A DNA stretch of 64,000 bases from an uncultured Lachnospiraceae bacterium (GTDB lineage: Bacteria; Bacillota; Clostridia; Lachnospirales; Lachnospiraceae), in the NCBI GenBank assembly GCA_949472775.1, contig CASWVG010000006.1, positions 42,363-106,362 of the forward strand. Direction: 5' to 3'. Positions 54,635-61,535 of the stretch are shown one piece after another. Numbering within the stretch: position 1 is the first letter of the stretch; each line of letters opens with the position of its first letter. The notes under the pieces are model-generated. The model ran no database searches. It was not told the origin of the DNA and was given only the letters and a program-made list of their open reading frames with translations. A program made the translations under genes and the position numbers.

Positions 54635-55968
54635 TGTGCCTTTCTCTGTGCCAAAAACTGCTCCATGATACCTGCCATCGTTTCGGAGTCACCCCGGGTA
54701 AGTTTGAAGTTTTTCCGCGTATCCCCATTGATCATGGACAGCAGGTCGGAGACTTCATACCGCAGACCGTCCCCCAGAAATCTTTCCGAGAGCCGTTCAA
54801 CCTCATTGGGATTCTCGTGATGTACTTCAAAATAACTTGTTTTCCACCACGGCGCCTCCACAACAATATATCCCGTCGTTCCCGAAATCACCAGTTTTCC
54901 TTCAGATTTGACCCCCAGTCCGCAGGTTGCAGTTGCCAGCCCGTTCGCATACCTCAAATGCGCTTTTGTATACAAGTCAATGCCTTTGCCATCCTTGATC
55001 ATTTCAAATCTGATTTCTTCATAATCGTGCCCGAAAATTTTCAGAATCGGAAGCAGACAGTAACTTCCAAGTTCCGTAAAGCTTCCGCCGAATCTGGTAT
55101 CCATTAGCTCTCTGCTTTTTTTATCCTCCAGCTTTGTAAAACAGGCTTCCAGACTGCGGATATTTCCGATCACCCCACTGCAGGCTATGCCGAGAAGTTT
55201 CGTAAAGCCCGGACAATACGCCGTTTTTATCCCCTCAAAAAGAATCCGTTTCTTCTTTTTCGCATACTCGAACAGCTCCTGTGCCTGTTCTTTCCGAAGA
55301 CACATCGGCTTTTCGCATAAAACATGCTTTCCATGCTCCAGCGACTGTTTGATATAGGAATAATGTGTCTCGTGAGGAGAAGCAATATATATGATATCAG
55401 AAGCCTGAAAGAACTCTTCTATCTCCCTGCAGGCATCTATTCCCCATTTCTTCGCAAAAACAGCCGCGCTCTCAAAATGAGGATTATACACACACTGGGT
55501 ATTGACTCCGCTGACTAACGCTGCTTCTGGCATAAAACGATTGGCAATGCGCCCGGTTCCAATGATTCCGATTCTCTGTATCGGTGTTTCCTTTGTTCGC
55601 AGCATCGTACTCGATATGTTTTTGGTTCTGTCAAGATAAACAACCTTACAATATTCCTGCAGATAGTCAAACGTACCTATCCAGTCGGAACCTACCGTAA
55701 AAATATCAATATTATATTTTTTAATATCGCTGAATTTCTGTCCTTGAGATTCTTCCACAATAATCTCATCCGCAAATCCAGTCTTTTTTACGTTTTCGAT
55801 TCTGGTTATCAAGGAGTCCACTACATTCAGTTTTCCCCTCGCCTGATCGTATTCTTCTGTCGTCACTCCGACAATAAGATAATCTCCCAGCGCTTTCGCC
55901 CGCTGTAGTATCTTATAATGTCCCTCGTGAAACAAATCAAAGGTTCCGTATGTAATTACTTTAACCAT
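54631..55968 (-). CDS. Cytidylyltransferase fused to Gfo/Idh/MocA oxidoreductase
   Basis: 445 aa. Residues 1-130 are a glycerol-phosphate-type cytidylyltransferase (GTFDLFHEGHYKILQRAK, NISSTMLR). Residues about 131-445 are a Gfo/Idh/MocA NAD(P)-dependent oxidoreductase with Rossmann motif GIIGTGRIANRF and the signature EKPMCLRKEQA. One protein would both oxidise or reduce a polyol/sugar and activate it as a CDP derivative. GGAG precedes the start. Confidence 0.88.
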   Translation of the reverse strand: MVKVITYGTFDLFHEGHYKILQRAKALGDYLIVGVTTEEYDQARGKLNVVDSLITRIENVKKTGFADEIIVEESQGQKFSDIKKYNIDIFTVGSDWIGTFDYLQEYCKVVYLDRTKNISSTMLRTKETPIQRIGIIGTGRIANRFMPEAALVSGVNTQCVYNPHFESAAVFAKKWGIDACREIEEFFQASDIIYIASPHETHYSYIKQSLEHGKHVLCEKPMCLRKEQAQELFEYAKKKKRILFEGIKTAYCPGFTKLLGIACSGVIGNIRSLEACFTKLEDKKSRELMDTRFGGSFTELGSYCLLPILKIFGHDYEEIRFEMIKDGKGIDLYTKAHLRYANGLATATCGLGVKSEGKLVISGTTGYIVVEAPWWKTSYFEVHHENPNEVERLSERFLGDGLRYEVSDLLSMINGDTRKNFKLTRGDSETMAGIMEQFLAQRKAQ

Positions 55969-56017
55969 ATTATCTCCGTTTCAGCTCCTATTTTCGCTTC
56001 CGGTACGCAATGCTCCT

Positions 56018-58549
56018 TCAGGACTCCATTCGCTTTTTCACAAAGTCATATACTTTCCGTCCACAACTTCCGTCTATATTCGCCGCGATCTCCTGACAGG
56101 CCGTAGCCTGCCTGTCCCGGTCAAAGGGCCTTTCTACAATCGTTCCGTCAAGAAATGCCCCCAGCGTATTAAAAGAATTTTCCACACATACATATTTCAG
56201 TTCTTGTGAAAATTCATAAAATCCTTCCTTTTGTTTCCTGAGTTCTTCTATGTCAAAACGGATTTCAATTTCCCGACACGTATTTTCTTCTGGCCTGATG
56301 CTGTATAGCTTACGTCCTGGATACGAATAAATTTTAAGCTCGGAGGATTCATCCTCTGCATCACGCAACAGAAAATTGCTCTTTGCCGTTGTAAAAAAAT
56401 ATTCTTTTCCTTCTCCCTCTTCAAAGGGCGGATTCCATTGCACACATTCTCCAGTATCAATATTCAGTTTCAGATACATATTCCCCCAGTTGGGAGGCAA
56501 ATACATCCATTCTTTATAAAATGCCGGCATGCCAAACAGATATTCCTCGCTTTCACACCCATCCTTTGGATGGATTCCCTGAAAGCCCGCCGGAAACTCT
56601 GTATACTCTCTTACCACTCCTGTTACGGGATTCCATCGCACAATCACCCTGCCTTTAAAGGGCAGAAACCAGATATCCTCCCGATATGCCAGCAGATTCA
56701 TGTAACCACCCGCATGTTTCGCAGGCAGCTCGATGATCTCTGTTACGCCGCTCTCAATCTGCAGCGTATACACCATATTGTCCACCGGCGAAGCAATGTA
56801 TAATGTGCCCCGATGAATCAGAGAGCCTCCCACTATGTACTGCCCGTCCTTCTGTCTGACGAACACCTCCGTGCGCTCCTTAAAATATCTTATTTTTCCG
56901 GCAGCGGTATCGTATCTGACAACAGCCGGATATTTTATCGGCAAAAGGAGCAGATACCGGTCATATTTCCAGGACACATAAAAAGTCTGACCCTCTTCTA
57001 CTTTCTTATCAAGTTCGATTCTTTTCTCTATGCCCTTGTCACCGATTACGAGAATGTCCTGCGTATTGGACGGACAAGCATATCTTTTTCCGTCTATCTC
57101 ATATACGGCTGTATAGTCACTGCCGTAATCCCGTTCAGAAAGTTTTGCAAAAAACTTGTAATCATATTGATACGGTTGGGAAACATACAGCCTATTGTCG
57201 CGTGTTATCTCAAACCTGTCTTTTTCCAGATAGTTAAACATCATATCAATTTCCCCGCGCCAACTGTCCTCTGCGGGTTCACTATGTATCCGGTTATTCA
57301 AAATAAAAACAGGTTTTCCAGCCATTCCAAAGAGCGATGTGACTGACGTACCTGCATCTCCTACATACGCATCGCTTAGCGCAATGGAATCCGTAACATC
57401 CGGCGTATCATCAAAAATCCCTGTATTTCTCTCAATAAATAATGTTTTTAATGCCTCAAAGACCTGCAGATACTGCGGCCTCATAGAGCGAAAAGTGGAT
57501 TCCAGCAGCGGATGCGGCCTCCACAGCAGGCAGACACCATCCCTCTTCTCAAAACATTGAAAAACATACTGCATCTTTAATAGAAAATTTTCGGTGTTGA
57601 GCAGCATCCCCGAAATGCTCGTGTTATAAAAGTATACCTTTCTACCTGCCATCTTCTCCCGCCAGCCGGCAGGCGGCGATGGCGGATTTTTACACTTTTG
57701 AACAACCCTGTCAAACTTGGGTGAACCAAACGGCAGAAATTTCTGCTTCGGTATCCTTTTATCGAAATATTCCAAAAACTTTGGAGCCTGTATCACAATA
57801 TAATCTACATAAAGATAAGCCGAGCAAAGGCTCTGCCCCTCATTCATGCCGCCCGACGTACTATAATAAGGTATATACACTAATATATCCGTATACTTTT
57901 TTAAATTGGCAGAATAATATCTTGGATGCACACTGGTAACGCGATTCCAGTCATCATAAGGATTATGGATAAAGACCGCATCCGGCTTTCTTTCCTCAAA
58001 AAGATACGCCTGCCAGTCCGTGATCTTAATATTCTCCGGGTATGCCCCGCCTTCATAGTGCATCTGTCCCAGACTGTGGTCAGGATTCAGGTCAAAATAT
58101 GGTATCGGAACACAATAAGCATCACATTCCGGATCTTCAGCTGCCGCCAGATATATACTCTCCAGACTGTCCCACATCGATGCCTTATACGGGAAAAATA
58201 CAATTTCCTTTTTTACAGGGATATCATACCTGACACTGTTCTCAACTCTGATCAACTGCCTTTTCAGCATCTTGTATACTTTGTTTTCATTAAATTGCGG
58301 GTTCCCGATCTCCTCAAAGACGTGAAACAACGTTTCACAATAAGCTTCTAAATAAGATACCGTAACATGGCCTTCTCCTTCCGAAGCTTCGATTGTCTCT
58401 CCCAAGGAGACCGCAAATTCCTGACATTCGCTCAGCATATTCTGTGCCAAAGCGTAATTCTGGCAAAGCAGCGCCTCTCTGATCTCTTCATGAGCCTGAT
58501 ACAGACTATTTATAAACTCCAGTACTTCCTCTTTCAGCTTTTTCCTCAT
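56018..58549 (-). CDS. Glycerophosphotransferase-like protein with C-terminal propeller-like domain
   Basis: 843 aa, first gene of the 26-gene operon. Residues 1-95 are helical. Residues about 110-420 resemble CDP-glycerol glycerophosphotransferases (IVFFPYKASMWDSLESIY, LLWRPHPLLES, DAYVGDAGTSVTSLFGMAGK). The usual SDYSS motif appears as GDAGTS, so activity may differ. Residues about 500-740 have four or five repeats of propeller-like strands (ILVIGDKG, VRYDTAAGKIRYF, VDNMVYTLQIESGVTEI, RWNPVTGVVREY, LKLNIDTGECVQW). The ribosome site is modest. It lies 358 bp downstream of the TnpB-like gene with no obvious strong promoter. Confidence 0.82.
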   Translation of the reverse strand: MRKKLKEEVLEFINSLYQAHEEIREALLCQNYALAQNMLSECQEFAVSLGETIEASEGEGHVTVSYLEAYCETLFHVFEEIGNPQFNENKVYKMLKRQLIRVENSVRYDIPVKKEIVFFPYKASMWDSLESIYLAAAEDPECDAYCVPIPYFDLNPDHSLGQMHYEGGAYPENIKITDWQAYLFEERKPDAVFIHNPYDDWNRVTSVHPRYYSANLKKYTDILVYIPYYSTSGGMNEGQSLCSAYLYVDYIVIQAPKFLEYFDKRIPKQKFLPFGSPKFDRVVQKCKNPPSPPAGWREKMAGRKVYFYNTSISGMLLNTENFLLKMQYVFQCFEKRDGVCLLWRPHPLLESTFRSMRPQYLQVFEALKTLFIERNTGIFDDTPDVTDSIALSDAYVGDAGTSVTSLFGMAGKPVFILNNRIHSEPAEDSWRGEIDMMFNYLEKDRFEITRDNRLYVSQPYQYDYKFFAKLSERDYGSDYTAVYEIDGKRYACPSNTQDILVIGDKGIEKRIELDKKVEEGQTFYVSWKYDRYLLLLPIKYPAVVRYDTAAGKIRYFKERTEVFVRQKDGQYIVGGSLIHRGTLYIASPVDNMVYTLQIESGVTEIIELPAKHAGGYMNLLAYREDIWFLPFKGRVIVRWNPVTGVVREYTEFPAGFQGIHPKDGCESEEYLFGMPAFYKEWMYLPPNWGNMYLKLNIDTGECVQWNPPFEEGEGKEYFFTTAKSNFLLRDAEDESSELKIYSYPGRKLYSIRPEENTCREIEIRFDIEELRKQKEGFYEFSQELKYVCVENSFNTLGAFLDGTIVERPFDRDRQATACQEIAANIDGSCGRKVYDFVKKRMES

Positions 58550-58907
58550 GGTTTCCCGTACCTCTGCCCTGTATCGGACGGCATCTCAAACAGCCATTCC
58601 TTACCAGAATATAAAATAAGACATATTGGTCATCGCCGGACAATTTATCCGTGATGATGTGAATCGGACATTTCAGCACTCCTGCTGTCCGTTCACTTCG
58701 CTTCCCGCTACATCATACCGCTGTGATATGTTCACGGAATCCTGGCATACCCAATCCTCAGACACCATTTCCACAGTCTGACTTCTAATGCCGTACTTTC
58801 TTTTTTATATCAATGAACTCCATCCGGTCCGTGTATGGAAAACGGTGAAAAAAAGGCTGTCTGGCACTCTGGCCGTCCTCTTCCTTTTTTTATCCGGGCT
58901 TTCGTTC
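58550..58907 (-). other. Intergenic region between TnpB-like gene and glycan operon
   Basis: 358 bp with no gene. On the minus strand the sequence just after the TnpB-like stop carries a weak GGC/GCC hairpin ending in seven T (about 58851-58885) that could terminate transcription. A large nested palindrome follows (58648-58738), then about 100 bp before the next ATG. I see no convincing -35/-10 pair for the operon, so its promoter is unassigned. Confidence 0.6.
58648..58738 (-). ncRNA. Nested palindromic structure, candidate guide-RNA scaffold or transposon right-end hairpin
   Basis: On the minus strand three consecutive segments pair with one continuous 3' arm: CACGGA/TCCGTG outermost, CATCAT/ATGATG next, and GTGAACGGACA with TGTCCGATTCAC innermost (one bulge), plus an apical GCA/TGC. 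The arm spans TGTCCGATTCACATCATCAC and beyond. It lies about 170-260 nt downstream of the TnpB-like stop, where TnpB/TldR guide-RNA scaffolds and IS200/IS605 right ends are found. The 20 nt after position 58648 (58628-58647) would be the guide if this is a scaffold. Function is inferred only. Confidence 0.45.
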
Positions 58908-60212
58908 TCATGAACTGATTATGCCGCGCTTTTTCACATTCTGCGCCGTATTTCTTTTTTCTTCTATCTGAAGTCCGCAGGTTGGGCAGTAAAAAATACC
59001 TTGCTTTTTCTTCCCGGTCTTGCTGCAGCGGCTGCATTCGCTGCCAATGCCTTTCCCCAATACTTCCACTACCTTTACGGACTGCTCAGTACATTTTAAA
59101 ATCAACCGCTTCCTGATATATCCTCTCTGCCACATGGATACAGAATAATTGATTTCCCTGACTTTTCCGCTGGCCTGTGTGGGCGGCAGTTTGGGAAGAT
59201 AGATGATCTCCGGCTTTTCCGTCCGCAGAAAGCGGTTAATCTCCATGTTGATATAGCTGTGGAGCTGTTCCTCCATACGGTGTTTCTTTGCGTAATATTT
59301 TTTTCTCTCTGTACCGCTTTCCCGATTCCGGTTATAGACTGCAGTCTGCTCACGCACCCAGTCCGCGTAATGGGTCTGGTACTCTCCAAACTGCTCTCCA
59401 TAAGAATGCCCTTCATCTGTTACAAACATAGTATACATTCCGAGGGCAATTCCCACCTGCTTCGTATAATCAGAATGTTTCTTTACTCTGACATCGATAG
59501 GTACCTTAATTTCCAGACTCTTCTTTTCGGGCAGAAGCTTTATATAGAGCTGCCGTTTATACCGGCAGTTATCCGTAAGCGGTACAAAAATACGTTTTCG
59601 CTTTTCTTTGATCGTAAGATAGATACCGTGATCTTCATACCGGTATGCCCGCTCGGAAATAGAAAACCCTGTCACTTCCTCCGAATACAGTTTCCTGTGA
59701 TATTTTCTAGCCTGCCTGCACAGATACCGCTCCATTTTTGCCATATCTACGGCATTCGCAAGCTGCTCATAGGATTTCTGCAGATCGGCTCTTAACACCA
59801 CCTGCCTGCGGTTCAATACAGCAGTAAACGCATTGTTTATTTTCAACAAAAAGCGCAGATAGTGCTTTTCTTCCGCTGATAAAGTGGTATTCCTGCCAAT
59901 CTGTGTTGCTATATCCGATTTTATTTTCACCCACTGGCATTTGATATCCGCAAGTGCGTCAAAGACCGCAAGATTGAAATACACAGACGGCAATCCGAGT
60001 TGCTCCCGTAATCCGCACTGTGTCATTTCATTCTGAACAGTATACCCAGGATAAAGTTTTTCAAGGGCACCTATTCCGCCAAAGCGCTGATATACATAAT
60101 TTCGCACCTTATTACAATCCACCGCGATCTCGCCAAGTTTCTTCATATCTCCATCGGAAATCGGTTCTTTATTGTATTGACAGGTTGTTTTTACAATCGT
60201 TGCCGGCTGCAT
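58908..60212 (-). CDS. TnpB-family protein with apparently inactivated RuvC site (TldR-like candidate)
   Basis: 434-aa intact TnpB homologue. The C-terminal RuvC and zinc-ribbon layout is clear: RuvC-I region VGIALGMYTMFVTDEG, RuvC-II region EIIYLPKLP, zinc ribbon CSRC...CPTCG and the closing NTAQNVKKRG. In active TnpB these read VGIDLG, IxxEDL and DRDxNAA. Here the three acidic residues are replaced by Ala, a non-acidic residue (Tyr/Leu) and Lys respectively, while surrounding fold residues remain. This matches nuclease-dead, RNA-guided repressors derived from TnpB. No Y1 transposase or IS607-type TnpA is adjacent. It is transcribed toward the glycan operon. A decaying transposon gene is the alternative, but the frame is intact. 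Confidence 0.82.
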   Translation of the reverse strand: MQPATIVKTTCQYNKEPISDGDMKKLGEIAVDCNKVRNYVYQRFGGIGALEKLYPGYTVQNEMTQCGLREQLGLPSVYFNLAVFDALADIKCQWVKIKSDIATQIGRNTTLSAEEKHYLRFLLKINNAFTAVLNRRQVVLRADLQKSYEQLANAVDMAKMERYLCRQARKYHRKLYSEEVTGFSISERAYRYEDHGIYLTIKEKRKRIFVPLTDNCRYKRQLYIKLLPEKKSLEIKVPIDVRVKKHSDYTKQVGIALGMYTMFVTDEGHSYGEQFGEYQTHYADWVREQTAVYNRNRESGTERKKYYAKKHRMEEQLHSYINMEINRFLRTEKPEIIYLPKLPPTQASGKVREINYSVSMWQRGYIRKRLILKCTEQSVKVVEVLGKGIGSECSRCSKTGKKKQGIFYCPTCGLQIEEKRNTAQNVKKRGIISS

Positions 60213-60237
60213 TTTCCCTTATTCTCTTTATCGACTA

Positions 60238-60386
60238 ACCAAAAGGTAAACATTATAGTAATGATGAAAATATACATAACTGTTGATTAGCTTATCATAA
60301 ATTTTAGATATTTGCAATAAAATCAACCGGTATTTTTAGGTAACATCTGACAATACAGGTGTTGACCAAAATGTTTACTTTTCGGT
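60238..60386. repeat. Inverted repeats flanking the promoter region of the TnpB-like gene
   Basis: Arms at 60238-60254 (ACCAAAAGGTAAACATT) and 60370-60386 (reverse complement ACCGAAAAGTAAACATT) match at 15 of 17 positions and enclose 115 bp. A shorter inner pair, GTTGATT/AATCAAC, lies at 60282-60288 and 60321-60327. The segment sits exactly between the recombinase stop and the TnpB-like start, so the arms may be recombinase-binding or inversion sites. Confidence 0.55.
60252..60257 (-). promoter_or_regulatory. -10 element of the TnpB-like gene
   Basis: A perfect TATAAT on the minus strand, about 40 bp before the ATG, touching the inner edge of the left inverted-repeat arm. The -35 (TTATGT at 16 bp) is weak. 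If the repeats invert the intervening DNA, the -35 region would be exchanged. Confidence 0.5.
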
Positions 60387-60398
60387 AATCACCTCGTT

Positions 60399-61004
60399 TC
60401 ATGCCTGCTGCTCTTTCAGTTTCCCGGCTCTTCTGTAAAAGGATGTCAGCGGCATATCGCAGAGTTCAGCAGCCTGCTTCCCGGATATCTCGTTTGCAAC
60501 CCACTTTTCATAGACCTGCCCGAAGTTGGCTGGAAGAGGCTTGATCGGCCTCCCGAAGCGGACGCCCCTAAGCCGCGCAGCGGCAATTCCCTCCATTTGC
60601 CTCTGATGTATGTTTTTGCGTTCGTTTTCAGCCACAAAAGAAAGCACTTGCAGTACAATATCGCTTAAGAAAGTGCCCAGCAGATCCTTTTCCCGTCTGG
60701 TATCCAGAATCGGCATGTCCAGCACCACAATATCGATTTTTTTCTCCTTGGTAAGGATTCTCCACTGTTCTATGATCTCCTCATAATTTCTGCCCAGCCT
60801 GTCAATGGATTTGATATACAGGATGTCATTTTCCCGCATTTTTCTAATCAATCTTCTGTAACTGTTCCGTTCAAAATCTTTTCCCGACTGTTTGTCCATA
60901 AAGATATTTTTAGCCTTGATGCCCACCTCTATCATACTGATTAACTGCCTGTCCTCATTCTGCTCCTGTGTACTCACCCGCACATATCCATATAATGTTC
61001 CCAT
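60399..61004 (-). CDS. Small serine recombinase (resolvase/invertase family)
   Basis: 201 aa. The N-terminal catalytic domain has nucleophile Ser11 in YGYVRVSTQEQNEDRQL, with SIDRLGRNYEEI (active-site arginines). The long E-helix includes FVAENERKNIHQRQMEGI. The C-terminal helix-turn-helix is about 165-201 (SGKQAAELCDMPLTSFYRRA). This order (catalytic then HTH) is that of Tn3 resolvases and DNA invertases, not IS607 TnpA, whose HTH comes first. It lies 186 bp upstream of the TnpB-like gene, with inverted repeats in between. It could be a resolvase relic or a phase-variation invertase. GGGAGG precedes the ATG. Confidence 0.92.
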   Translation of the reverse strand: MGTLYGYVRVSTQEQNEDRQLISMIEVGIKAKNIFMDKQSGKDFERNSYRRLIRKMRENDILYIKSIDRLGRNYEEIIEQWRILTKEKKIDIVVLDMPILDTRREKDLLGTFLSDIVLQVLSFVAENERKNIHQRQMEGIAAARLRGVRFGRPIKPLPANFGQVYEKWVANEISGKQAAELCDMPLTSFYRRAGKLKEQQA

Positions 61005-61065
61005 AAGATGCCTCCCTTTCTCTTTCCTATTGATATCCGAACATGTATGTACCTTTCAGAACATG

Positions 61066-61104
61066 CAAAAATAAAAAGCATCTGGATTTTATTTCCAAAT
61101 GCTT
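61066..61104 (-). terminator. Rho-independent terminator upstream of the recombinase
   Basis: The minus strand has AAGCATTTGGA, a short loop, TCCAGATGCTT and then TTTATTTTT. It isolates the recombinase from transcription entering from the right. The 170 bp between it and the next fragment (61105-61274) shows no gene. Confidence 0.8.
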
Positions 61105-61274
61105 CACTGTATATTATATTATTTTCCTTAAAACGATTGAATAGAAATCCCATTTTCCCATATATCAGTTCACTGTTCTCCACCACTCCGATCAACAGGC
61201 AGGAATTTATCGTTCCACTAGAAAGGCAAGGGCACTTCCGAAAGTATAAAACGAGAGGCATCTATAATTAACCG

Positions 61275-61502
61275 TCAGCTCACAATGCGCACAGCCGGTA
61301 TGTTTATGTTCATGCTGTCATAATACTCTGGCACCGACATTTCAAGTCCAATAATTACAGATACCTCGGCAGGATATTTCCGCGCCCAATATAGGGCTTC
61401 AAGTCTTGACATTGAATGGGTATATGACGATATCGAAATCTTACCGTCGCTAAATCCTCCTGCCATACGCGTTGCATCCAAAGGTTTCATTCTTCGGTAC
61501 AA
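61275..61502 (-). pseudogene. Alpha/beta-hydrolase fragment
   Basis: A 75-codon open stretch matching only the nucleophile-elbow region of an alpha/beta hydrolase: HSMSRLEALYWARKYPAEVS, then GLEMSVPEYYD. The usual SMSG is changed to SMSR. Neither the oxyanion-hole N-terminal part nor the catalytic Asp/His C-terminal part is present nearby. It is most likely a remnant left by rearrangement at the edge of the recombinase cassette. Confidence 0.55.
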
Positions 61503-61535
61503 CTCTTAGCATTGTCGTTACCGATTTTGACAGCG

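Noticed and set aside
58908..61004. Reading the recombinase plus TnpB-like genes as a complete IS607 element
   Set aside because: IS607 TnpA has its helix-turn-helix before the catalytic domain and usually abuts tnpB. Here the order is reversed, the gap is 186 bp and the TnpB active site is lost.
60974..61261. 95-codon minus-strand frame upstream of the recombinase
   Set aside because: It overlaps the recombinase start, crosses a strong terminator hairpin, lacks a ribosome site and matches no family.
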